Shown here in pieces: positions 24,221 to 32,077 of a stretch of DNA of 43,964 bases. Positions within the stretch are counted from its first letter, which is position 1. Every line of letters begins with the position of its first letter. Source of the DNA: CAWKDC01 sp044445605 (GTDB lineage Bacteria > Pseudomonadota > Gammaproteobacteria > JABCZS01); NCBI GenBank assembly GCA_044445605.1, contig JBIOEA010000017.1, positions 1-43,964 of the forward strand. Direction: 5' to 3'. Made by a program: the position numbers and the translations under genes. The notes under the pieces are model-generated. The model saw nothing but the letters and a program-made list of their open reading frames with translations, did no database searches and had not been told where the DNA came from.

Positions 24221-24898
24221 TTGATTAACCTCATGCTAGTAGATGACCATGATTTAGTGCGCCTAGGTTTTACGCGCTTGTTATCTGATGTCAAAGGAAT
24301 TGCAGTGGTAGGCGAAGCCCGTAATGGCGAAGATGCGGTGAAGTTGGCTAAAACACTGAAACCCGATGTTGTCCTCATGGACGTTAAAATGCCAGGGATC
24401 GGTGGGCTAGAAGCGACGCGCAAGATATTGCGTCTTTTGCCTGACACCAAGATCATTGCAGTCACCGTATATGGTGATGAACCTTATCCTTCCCGTTTTT
24501 TACAAGCAGGCGCTTGTGGCTATATCACCAAGGGCTCAAGTTTGGATGAAATGGTGAAAGCCATTCGTACCGTATTCAATGGTCAACGCTATTTGTGCCC
24601 AGAAGTTGCACAGTTATTGGCGTTAAAGCACTTCAATGAAGAGAACGCGTCGCCGTTTGAGTCGTTGTCCGCACGTGAGTTGCAGGTGATGATGATGATC
24701 ACGGCGGGTCAAAAAGTGCAAGATATATCAGACAGTCTATGTCTCAGTGCTAAAACAGTGAACAGTTACCGTTACCGTCTGTTTGAGAAGTTACATGTCA
24801 ACAGCGATGTGGAACTGACACACTTAGCGATTCGACATGGCTTGATTGATACGGAAGGCGCAGACGCTGATTCTTCTGAACATACCACAGACGAGTAA
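24221..24898 (+). CDS. gacA: GacA/UvrY response regulator
   Basis: 225 residues. A receiver domain (INLMLVDDHDLVRLG; phospho-acceptor Asp in DVVLMDVKMPGIGG; Lys in ITKG) is joined to a LuxR-type helix-turn-helix (LSARELQVMMMITAGQ..., LSAKTVNSYRYRLFEKL). The sequence follows E. coli UvrY almost throughout. The start is TTG at 24221 with GGGGAG seven bases upstream, aligned with the MINVLLVDDH start of UvrY; an ATG at 24206 would add five residues. GacA activates small RNAs that titrate CsrA, which in Legionella controls the switch to transmission. The sensor gene is not here. It abuts uvrC, as in many gammaproteobacteria. Confidence 0.96.
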   Translation: MINLMLVDDHDLVRLGFTRLLSDVKGIAVVGEARNGEDAVKLAKTLKPDVVLMDVKMPGIGGLEATRKILRLLPDTKIIAVTVYGDEPYPSRFLQAGACGYITKGSSLDEMVKAIRTVFNGQRYLCPEVAQLLALKHFNEENASPFESLSARELQVMMMITAGQKVQDISDSLCLSAKTVNSYRYRLFEKLHVNSDVELTHLAIRHGLIDTEGADADSSEHTTDE

Positions 24899-26734
24899 AT
24901 GTCAACGCACATACGTTTTGATTATCAAGACTTTCTTTCCAAGACACCCCATGCACCTGGGGTGTACCGCATGTATGGCGCTGATGATGAGCTCTTATAT
25001 ATAGGTAAAGCGAAAGATCTCTATAAGCGGATCCAATCTTATTTTTCCCGCGCGCTGGATGCTAAAACATTAGCCTTGGTACAGCAGATTCGTCACATGG
25101 AATACACGCTGGTTGCCACGGAGGTCGATGCGCTCGTTCTCGAGCATAGTCTCATCAAGACTCACAAGCCTCGTTATAATATTTTGCTCAAGGACGATAA
25201 GTCATATCCTTTTTTGATGATAAGCCAAGGTGAAACGTATCCTCGGATGGATATTTACCGTGGGTCGCGTGATCGGAAGGCACATTATTTTGGGCCTTAC
25301 CCAAGTGCCCATGCGGCCCGACAAAGTTTGCAGATCATGCAAAAGATCTTTAAGATTCGTCCCTGTGAGAATACATTCTTTAAGAATCGCTCGCGGCCGT
25401 GTTTGCAGTATCAAATCAAGCGCTGCAAGGCGCCGTGTGTGGGCTATGTGACACCTGAAGAGTACGCGATGGATATTGAGCATGCCATCGCCTTCTTGGA
25501 AGGCAAGACGCATCAAGTGATTGATCATTTGATTGTACGGATGGATGAGGCCTCTCAACTAAAAGAATATGAGACAGCAGCGGTTTTTCGTGATCAAGTC
25601 CGTGCGCTTCAATTACTCGTTCAACAGCAACAAATGACGCACGGTCACAGCTCATTGGACGTCTGTGTGGTGGTATCTGGTCCGTCACATGCCGTGATCA
25701 CGCAGTTGTTCGTTCGCAATGGTGAAGTGGTAGGGCATAAAAATCGAATTTTCAAAGATCCGCTTCAAACGGATGAGGCGCTGTTAGGTGCGTTCATGGG
25801 CCAATATTGTTTGTCGCAAGATGCGTTACAAATGCCACGAGAATGGGTCGTCAATGTGTTGCCAGAAGAGCATGATTTATTGGTCGATGCGGTTAAGCAA
25901 CGCACGGGCAAGCCGTTCAAGTTGTTGTCTCGGCCACAACAAGAGAAGAAAGTTTGGTTAGGATTGGCGCTGAAGAATGCACGCGATGCCTTATCGATGG
26001 CACAAGGGCAGGCGGAACTGGCGGCGCAAACGATCAAGCAGCTTGAAGCCTGGTTATCGTTGCATGATGTTGAGCGGATTGAATGCTTTGATGTGGCACA
26101 TATGCAGGGGGATCAAACGGTCGCCTCATGTGTCGTCTTTAATAAAGAAGGGCCAATGACAGCCGATTATCGGCGCTTCAATATCAGTGGCATTACGCCG
26201 GGCGATGATTATGCGGCCATGGGGCAGGCATTAACGCGGCATTTCAGCAAACTCAAAACTGCCATGGCGCCCTTGCCTGATTTACTGATCATTGATGGTG
26301 GAAAAGGGCAGTTGTCACGCGCGCAGGAAGTCTTGGCCGAGTTACAATTGCACGATATTCCGGTTATCAGTGTTTCTAAGGGCCCGGATCGTAAACCAGG
26401 AGAAGAGCAAATATGGCGGATTGGGCGTGAGCCAGAGCGGCTTGCGGCGGATTCGGCTCTGCTACACTTCATCCAGCGGATAAGGGATGAGGCGCACCGA
26501 TTTGCGATCACGGGGCACCGACGTGCACGTGCGAAGACGATGAAGACATCGACGCTGGAGGGGATCCCAGGAGTAGGGCCCAAGCGACGACAGGCATTAT
26601 TAAAGCATTTTGGTGGTTTGCAGGGATTGAAGGCGGCACGTGTTGAGGCGATTGCTAAAGTACCGTTTATTAGTTTAAGCTTGGCGCAGACGATTTTTGA
26701 TTACTTGCATGGAAATGAGGACAAACAGAGATGA
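24899..26734 (+). CDS. uvrC: Excinuclease ABC subunit C
   Basis: UvrC makes both incisions in nucleotide excision repair after UvrB has bound the lesion. 611 residues (E. coli 610). Domains in order: GIY-YIG nuclease (about 15-95, APGVYRMYG..LLYIGKAKDL), a Cys-rich region (RPCLQYQIKRCKAPCVGY), the UVR motif (about 205-240, YETAAVFRDQV), the RNase H-like nuclease (IECFDVAHMQG, LLIIDGGKGQL), and helix-hairpin-helix pairs (LEGIPGVGPKRRQALLKHFGG). The ATG follows the gacA stop codon without a gap, and the end overlaps pgsA. Confidence 0.98.
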   Translation: MSTHIRFDYQDFLSKTPHAPGVYRMYGADDELLYIGKAKDLYKRIQSYFSRALDAKTLALVQQIRHMEYTLVATEVDALVLEHSLIKTHKPRYNILLKDDKSYPFLMISQGETYPRMDIYRGSRDRKAHYFGPYPSAHAARQSLQIMQKIFKIRPCENTFFKNRSRPCLQYQIKRCKAPCVGYVTPEEYAMDIEHAIAFLEGKTHQVIDHLIVRMDEASQLKEYETAAVFRDQVRALQLLVQQQQMTHGHSSLDVCVVVSGPSHAVITQLFVRNGEVVGHKNRIFKDPLQTDEALLGAFMGQYCLSQDALQMPREWVVNVLPEEHDLLVDAVKQRTGKPFKLLSRPQQEKKVWLGLALKNARDALSMAQGQAELAAQTIKQLEAWLSLHDVERIECFDVAHMQGDQTVASCVVFNKEGPMTADYRRFNISGITPGDDYAAMGQALTRHFSKLKTAMAPLPDLLIIDGGKGQLSRAQEVLAELQLHDIPVISVSKGPDRKPGEEQIWRIGREPERLAADSALLHFIQRIRDEAHRFAITGHRRARAKTMKTSTLEGIPGVGPKRRQALLKHFGGLQGLKAARVEAIAKVPFISLSLAQTIFDYLHGNEDKQR

Positions 26735-27279
26735 TGAATATTCCGAATATGCTGAGCTTGTTGCGGTTGGCACTGTTACCTGTTCTGTTTACATTTTTTT
26801 ATTGGCAATTCCCCTATCATTATGCGGCGTGCACGGGGGTGATTATTTTAATTGGCCTTTCTGACTTTTTTGATGGGTACTTGGCGCGTCGTTGGAATCA
26901 AACGTCACGGTTTGGGGCATTCATTGATCCCGTGGCGGATAAGATTGCGGTAGCGATGGCCTATATATTAGTGGTTGAGCATTATCAAAGCCTTTGGATC
27001 ACGTTAGCGGCCATTATTATTATCGGACGCGAGATCAGTATTTCGGCGTTGCGCGAGTGGATGGGGACGGAAGGCAAGGGTCAGATCATTGCTGTGTCGC
27101 CGATTGGCAAGTGGAAAACGACCTTGCAAATGTGGAGTGTGGGCGGGTTGTTCTTGGTTCCTGACTTGGATTACTTTCCCTTTACCGTCTTTATTGGTCT
27201 GTGTTTATTTGCCGCGACTGGCTTGACGGTGATTTCGATGATTGATTACTTTGCGGCTGCGTGGAAAAAGCTCATTTGA
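26731..27279 (+). CDS. pgsA: CDP-diacylglycerol-glycerol-3-phosphate phosphatidyltransferase
   Basis: PgsA makes phosphatidylglycerol phosphate from CDP-diacylglycerol, the committed step to phosphatidylglycerol and cardiolipin. 182 residues with four or more hydrophobic segments; the CDP-alcohol phosphatidyltransferase motif DG-x2-AR-x8-G-x3-D-x3-D is complete in FDGYLARRWNQTSRFGAFID followed by PVADK. The start overlaps the uvrC stop (ATGA); a second ATG three bases on is equally possible. A family 1 palindrome begins eight bases after the stop. Confidence 0.96.
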   Translation: MMNIPNMLSLLRLALLPVLFTFFYWQFPYHYAACTGVIILIGLSDFFDGYLARRWNQTSRFGAFIDPVADKIAVAMAYILVVEHYQSLWITLAAIIIIGREISISALREWMGTEGKGQIIAVSPIGKWKTTLQMWSVGGLFLVPDLDYFPFTVFIGLCLFAATGLTVISMIDYFAAAWKKLI

Positions 27280-27286
27280 CCTTTTC

Positions 27287-27313
27287 GTGGGGGCGAAACA
27301 TTTTTCGCCTTTC
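27287..27313 (+). repeat. Dispersed palindrome, family 1, copy R5
   Basis: GTGGGGGCGAAACATTTTTCGCCTTTCT, just after pgsA and in the same orientation. A family 2 copy and a second family 1 copy follow within 90 bases. Confidence 0.85.
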
Positions 27314-27323
27314 TACCTCTTAG

Positions 27324-27372
27324 GCCCCCTTTGTAAAGGGGGCAGCCGAGTATTCCGAGGCGGGGGATTTTC
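27324..27372 (+). repeat. Dispersed repeat, family 2
   Basis: CCCCCTTTGTAAAGGGGG hairpin (within 27325-27342), then CAGCCGAGTATTCCGAGG and CGGGGGATTTTCTT. The part after the hairpin is nearly identical to 14494-14525. The second hairpin plus T-run could terminate pgsA transcription ahead of the tRNA promoter. Confidence 0.9.
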
Positions 27373-27402
27373 TTGTAAGGGCGAAACATCTTTCACCCTC
27401 TT
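27373..27402 (+). repeat. Dispersed palindrome, family 1, copy R6
   Basis: TTGTAAGGGCGAAACATC, then TTTCACCCTCTT. It joins directly to the family 2 copy before it. Two substitutions, including TAG to TAA, relative to the consensus. Confidence 0.88.
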
Positions 27403-27453
27403 GGCCAATAAAAAGGTTGTCGAAAAATATTATAAAAAAGTTGCTTTACCCCA

Positions 27454-27482
27454 TTGACAGAACATCTTGTTTTACGTAAGAT
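27454..27482 (+). promoter_or_regulatory. Promoter of the tRNA Gly-Cys-Leu operon
   Basis: TTGACA (27454-27459), 17-base spacer, TAAGAT (27477-27482); consensus -35. The tRNA-Gly begins 38 bases downstream. Confidence 0.8.
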
Positions 27483-27519
27483 TTCGCCTATGTTGTTCAG
27501 GCATGAACAACATGGAAAA

Positions 27520-27595
<76 letters not shown>

Positions 27596-27626
27596 AACAC
27601 CTTCATGCATGTTGAATTGGTTTTAT

Positions 27627-27697
27627 GGCTGGGTGGCAGAGTGGTCATGCAGCGGCCTGCAAAGCCGTGTACGCCGGTTCGATTCCGACCTCAGCCT
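27627..27697 (+). tRNA. tRNA-Cys(GCA), CCA not encoded
   Basis: 71 bases, acceptor GGCTGGG/CTCAGCC with one G-T pair, anticodon GCA in the loop CTGCAAA, T-arm GCCGGTTCGATTCCGACC, discriminator U. The next bases are CAC rather than CCA, so the 3' end must be added by tRNA nucleotidyltransferase, unlike the other three tRNAs here. Confidence 0.95.
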
Positions 27698-27717
27698 CAC
27701 GTTACAGTCTAGTTTTT

Positions 27718-27806
27718 GCCCGGGTGGTGGAATAGGTAGACGCAAGGGACTTAAAATCCCTCGGGATTAAACTCCCGTGCCGGTTCGATTCCGGCTCCGG
27801 GCACCA
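27718..27806 (+). tRNA. tRNA-Leu(UAA)
   Basis: 89 bases, acceptor GCCCGGG/TCCGGGC, long variable arm (CTCGGGATTAAACTCCCG), anticodon TAA in the loop ACTTAAAAT, T-arm GCCGGTTCGATTCCGGC; CCA encoded. smc begins 61 bases later with no clear terminator between. Confidence 0.97.
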
Positions 27807-27867
27807 CATTCGCGTGCTAAACTATGTCTTGGACGGAACCTCTTAAACAACATTTAGGCGATTAACT

Positions 27868-30800
27868 ATGAGATTGTCGCGGATCAAGCTTGCTGGCTTT
27901 AAATCATTCGTAGACCCTACCACGATCGAATTTGATAAAGATCGGGTTGCGGTTGTTGGCCCGAACGGGTGTGGAAAATCAAACGTTATTGACGCGGTGC
28001 GTTGGGTCATGGGCGAAAGCTCTGCCAAGCACTTACGCGGTGAATCCATCACAGATGTTATTTTCAATGGTTCAGGTGGGCGCAAGCCTGTTGGACAAGC
28101 TAGCGTTGAGCTGGTGTTTGATAATACGGATGGCACATTAGGTGGCGAATATTCTGCCTACACTGAAATTTCAATCAAGCGTGTCGTTAATCGCGAAGCA
28201 GAATCACAATATTATTTAAACGGTGTGCGTTGTCGCCGTCGCGATATTACCCATATTTTCTTAGGCACAGGTTTAGGTGCACGCAGTTACTCGATCATTG
28301 AACAAGGCACCATTTCTCGTTTGATCGAAGCGAAACCTGAAGAGCTGCGTAATTTCCTAGAAGAAACGGCTGGCATTTCGAAGTACAAAGAACGTCGTCG
28401 TGAAACAGAAAACCGGATGAAACACACACGTGAGAACGTAGAACGTTTGAACGATGTGCGTGATGAATTAGAGCGTCAACAAGAAAAGTTGAAGCGTCAA
28501 TCCGAATCGGCTGCGAAGTTCAAAATATTCCGCGAAGAAGAAGACTTATTCCAAGCACAATGCTGGGGTATTCAATGGCGCGATCTGGATATTAAATTCA
28601 ATGAAGAAAGTGCCGCTTTAGGTGTAGCGCAAGCGCATGCAGAAGGCATTGCAGCAGAACGCACACGGTTAGAAACCCAATGGGAACAGTTACGCATTGA
28701 GCATGATGCGTTAAGCGATGCGTTATCGCAAGCGCAGAATCGTTTCTATGAAGTCGGTTCACAAGCCTCACGCATTGAGCAGGATTTGAAACATGCGAAA
28801 CATCGTTTAGCGAGCCTCACCGAAGAGCACACCAACACATTGCAGAGTTTGGGTGAATTACGTGAAGAGCAGTCGCAAGATGAAATTCACATGGTAGGTT
28901 TAACGGAACGCATTCAAACGGTCGAACCGCTGGTTCCCACGACAGCCCAAGCCTATGAACAGGCTGCCCAACAATTGTCTCAAGCTGAAACGGCATTGCA
29001 ACAATGGCAAAAGGCGTGGGACACACTCAATCATGCCTTCCATGAGGTTTCGCAAAAAGCGCACGGCGAACAAACCACGATCACGCACTTGGAGCAAGCA
29101 ACTTACAAGGCACAAGAGCGTCTTGAGCGATTAAAGACACAAGCCGCTGCATTAGAAAGCAGTGTGATTGAAGGCCAAATGGCGCAAGCGAAAACGCGCG
29201 CAGACAACATGCAAGCACAAGTGGATGCTTGCAAGGTGACTTTGGAAGAAGCGCGTGGTCGCATTCAAGCAGCGCGTGATGACATTACGGCAGCACAGGA
29301 TGCGTTAGATGATCATAAAGAAGAGATTCAATCCACAAAAGCTGATTTGACGAAACAAGTCGCATTGCAAGAGGCCGCGTTGAAAGGGGTTCATCAATCC
29401 ACCAATGATTGGCTGAAAGCAAAAGGCTTTAACGATGCAAAACGCTTGGCACAATGTTTACGCGTTGAACCCGGTTTCGAACAAGCGATAGAAACCGTCC
29501 TGGGTGATACGTTGCAAGCTGTCTGTGTGGCTGATTTATACACGGTCAGAGACGGCTTGAGTGATTTCCCTGCGGGCGAATGCTGTTTCTTAACACAAGG
29601 TCATGTACCGGCAACGCGTCCTGACACATTGCTGAGCAAGCTTCAAGAAAGCCCCTTTGATTTATCCCCATGGTTGGGCAATGTACTAGTGGTTGAAGAT
29701 GATGCAGCAGCATGGGATATGCAGCCTCGATTGGCAGAACATGAGTCTGTGATCAGCAAAACGGGATTGTGGTTATCGCAATCTTGGTTGCGTGTGAGCA
29801 AAAAAGTCACGGATTCCAGCTCTGTCCTTGCGAGAGAAAAGCGTATCCAAGCGTTGACTGCCGCGCTGGCTTCCCTCGAGGAAGAAGTGCCTGTGCTGAC
29901 GGAGGCATTATCCAGGGCGAAAGATGCCTTGATGGATCGCGAAATGGATCGTGATGATGCGCAGAAAGCAGCTAACGAAGCACATCGTTTATTGGTCGAA
30001 GCGCGTTCACATTTCACTTCATTACAGAAAGAAGCGACACAGATTGCGGATAGACGCAAACAAGTGGAGCATGAATTAGCCGATGTGACGAGACAATTGG
30101 CGCAAGATGAAGCCCGTGTAAAAACAACGCGAGCGAGCTTGGCTGAGCACTTGGACAAAATGGGTGCCTTTGAGCAAGAAAAGATTGCGCAAGCGGCGGC
30201 GAAAGAACAGATTGTTCAATCTCACCTTGCTGCCAAATTAGGCTCGAAAGAATCGTTTGATGAGATGCAGCGGATTAAGATTGAATGGAATACATTGCAA
30301 TCATCCTTGCAGGGCGCCTTGAAGAACAAGGATCGTCTGACATTGCAATTAGATAAGATGTCGCAACACGCAGAGCGTTTGCACACAGACATCGAAGAAA
30401 CGGGCAAACCGATCCCCGCACTGGAATCTGAGTTTGCAAGTTTATTGTCACAACGTGCTGAAGCGGATAATGGCCTACAAGCGGCGAGAGCTGCGGTGGA
30501 CAGTGGCGCTCATGCGATGCGCGATTGTGAACAAAAGCGTCATGGTTTGGAAGAAGCGCTCCAAACGGCGCGCGAAAAATTGGAAGGTATGCGCCTGAAC
30601 ATGCAGACATTGAAAGTCCGTGCACAGACGGTGGAAGAGCAATTGGCAGCAACGCCCTTTGTGCTCACCGAGATAGTTCAAGGGTTGCCACATGATGCAA
30701 CGGCTGCGGCGTATGAGCAATCATTGACCACGGTACGCGACAGAATTAAGCGTCTCGGGGCCATCAACTTAGCAGCGATTGAAGAGTATGAAGCCACGCA

Positions 30801-31368
30801 CGAGCGCAGATCCTACCTGGATGCACAACTACAGGACTTAACGACTGCACTGGAAGCGTTGGAATCTGCGATTGCGAAGATCGACAAAGAAACGCGTGAC
30901 AGATTCAAAGAAACCTTTGATAAGGTGAACGAAAACTTACGCACGTTATTCCCACAAGTGTTCAATGGTGGGGAAGCCTACCTTGAAATGACGGGGGATA
31001 ACTTACTCGAAACAGGCGTCTCGATCATGGCGCGCCCACCGGGCAAGCGCAATGCAACGATTCATTTGTTATCGGGCGGAGAGAAGGCATTAACAGCGAT
31101 GGCGTTGGTGTTCTCGTTATTCCGCTTGAACCCATCACCTTTCTGCATGTTGGATGAAGTGGATGCACCCTTGGATGATACCAACGTGGGCCGTTTCTGT
31201 AATCTTGTGAAAGAGATGGCGAAGTCGGTACAGTTCATTTTCATCACACACAACAAGTTGACGATGGAAATGGGTGAAACGATGATGGGTGTAACGATGA
31301 AAGAGCCTGGCGTTTCACGCATTGTTTCGGTTAATATAGACGAAGCGGTTGCCTTAGCCGAGGCTTAA
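27868..31368 (+). CDS. smc: Chromosome partition protein Smc
   Basis: 1166 residues. The N-terminal ATPase half has Walker A VGPNGCGKSN (about residue 32); long coiled coils flank a hinge of about 160 residues (about 510-670); the C-terminal half has the signature HLLSGGEKALTAMAL and Walker B FCMLDEVDAPLDD. With ScpA and ScpB, Smc extrudes DNA loops that compact and separate sister chromosomes; those partners are not in the window. Presence of Smc rather than MukB fits Legionellales and pseudomonads and excludes enterics. It heads smc-zipA-ligA. Confidence 0.98.
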   Translation: MRLSRIKLAGFKSFVDPTTIEFDKDRVAVVGPNGCGKSNVIDAVRWVMGESSAKHLRGESITDVIFNGSGGRKPVGQASVELVFDNTDGTLGGEYSAYTEISIKRVVNREAESQYYLNGVRCRRRDITHIFLGTGLGARSYSIIEQGTISRLIEAKPEELRNFLEETAGISKYKERRRETENRMKHTRENVERLNDVRDELERQQEKLKRQSESAAKFKIFREEEDLFQAQCWGIQWRDLDIKFNEESAALGVAQAHAEGIAAERTRLETQWEQLRIEHDALSDALSQAQNRFYEVGSQASRIEQDLKHAKHRLASLTEEHTNTLQSLGELREEQSQDEIHMVGLTERIQTVEPLVPTTAQAYEQAAQQLSQAETALQQWQKAWDTLNHAFHEVSQKAHGEQTTITHLEQATYKAQERLERLKTQAAALESSVIEGQMAQAKTRADNMQAQVDACKVTLEEARGRIQAARDDITAAQDALDDHKEEIQSTKADLTKQVALQEAALKGVHQSTNDWLKAKGFNDAKRLAQCLRVEPGFEQAIETVLGDTLQAVCVADLYTVRDGLSDFPAGECCFLTQGHVPATRPDTLLSKLQESPFDLSPWLGNVLVVEDDAAAWDMQPRLAEHESVISKTGLWLSQSWLRVSKKVTDSSSVLAREKRIQALTAALASLEEEVPVLTEALSRAKDALMDREMDRDDAQKAANEAHRLLVEARSHFTSLQKEATQIADRRKQVEHELADVTRQLAQDEARVKTTRASLAEHLDKMGAFEQEKIAQAAAKEQIVQSHLAAKLGSKESFDEMQRIKIEWNTLQSSLQGALKNKDRLTLQLDKMSQHAERLHTDIEETGKPIPALESEFASLLSQRAEADNGLQAARAAVDSGAHAMRDCEQKRHGLEEALQTAREKLEGMRLNMQTLKVRAQTVEEQLAATPFVLTEIVQGLPHDATAAAYEQSLTTVRDRIKRLGAINLAAIEEYEATHERRSYLDAQLQDLTTALEALESAIAKIDKETRDRFKETFDKVNENLRTLFPQVFNGGEAYLEMTGDNLLETGVSIMARPPGKRNATIHLLSGGEKALTAMALVFSLFRLNPSPFCMLDEVDAPLDDTNVGRFCNLVKEMAKSVQFIFITHNKLTMEMGETMMGVTMKEPGVSRIVSVNIDEAVALAEA

Positions 31369-31415
31369 ACATAACCTATCTTAAAGGCCGCATGCAACAG
31401 GGAGGAACGCAAAAC

Positions 31416-32066
31416 ATGGCACTACATTGGATTTTACTGTTCGTCGCGGTGATATTTTTGGGTTTGATTGCGTGGCACAGCACACGGTTTTCAACATCTT
31501 CATTACGGAAGGTATTCAATCGTCGTTCTAATAAAAACAGTGATCATGTATTGGGTTTGTCGACCGAGGATGAGGAGCAGGAAGAATATGATGACGATGA
31601 TGATTTTCTGATCATTGAAAAGCCCGCAACATCAGAGAAACCATCGAAGTCTTCAGAAAAAGCGCCTACGGCAGGTGTGATTTGTTTGAATATTAAAGCG
31701 CCTGATGGCGAAGCATTCCTGGGTGAAGGGCTTGTGACACTATTACGCACGGCCGGGTTATATTTTGGTGATTTAAACATATTCCATTATGAAGTGGAGC
31801 GTGATGGAGATTTTTATCCCTTATTCAGTTTGGCCTCGGCGTTTGAGCCAGGATCCTTCAATTTAGACACGATTGATGACTATGTGACACCGGGATTAAC
31901 CTTATTTATGGAAGTTGATGCGGTCGATGAACCCCGCGAAGTATTTGCATTGATGCTTGAGACGGCACGGAATCTTGCTGGCGAATTACAAGGCACGGTC
32001 TGTGATGACAAATGGAAGCCCTTCACGCAAGAGAGCCTTGAGCGATACAGCGCGTCATTGTTGTAG
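31416..32066 (+). CDS. zipA: Cell division protein ZipA
   Basis: 216 residues. An N-terminal membrane anchor (HWILLFVAVIFLGLIAW) is followed by an unusually short, very acidic linker (EDEEQEEYDDDDDF) and the C-terminal FtsZ-binding domain (about 85-216: VICLNIKAPDGEAFLGEGL, FGDLNIFHYEVE, DYVTPGLTLFMEVD). ZipA tethers FtsZ filaments to the membrane at the division site. E. coli ZipA (328) has a longer Pro/Gln-rich linker. The ATG at 31416 has GGAGG eleven bases upstream; an in-frame ATG at 31392 has none. The stop lies in a possible degenerate family 1 repeat. Confidence 0.94.
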   Translation: MALHWILLFVAVIFLGLIAWHSTRFSTSSLRKVFNRRSNKNSDHVLGLSTEDEEQEEYDDDDDFLIIEKPATSEKPSKSSEKAPTAGVICLNIKAPDGEAFLGEGLVTLLRTAGLYFGDLNIFHYEVERDGDFYPLFSLASAFEPGSFNLDTIDDYVTPGLTLFMEVDAVDEPREVFALMLETARNLAGELQGTVCDDKWKPFTQESLERYSASLL

Positions 32067-32076
32067 GAACGAAACA
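32061..32076 (+). repeat. Possible degenerate family 1 repeat at the zipA stop
   Basis: TTGTAGGAACGAAACA matches 14 of 16 bases of the family 1 left arm and loop; the right arm is missing. TAG is the zipA stop, and ligA starts at the next base but one. Confidence 0.45.
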
Positions 32077-32077
32077 G

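Noticed and set aside
31062..31322. Antisense ORFs within smc and similar shadows in other genes
   Set aside because: They mirror strongly conserved coding sequence and have no ribosome sites or family motifs.
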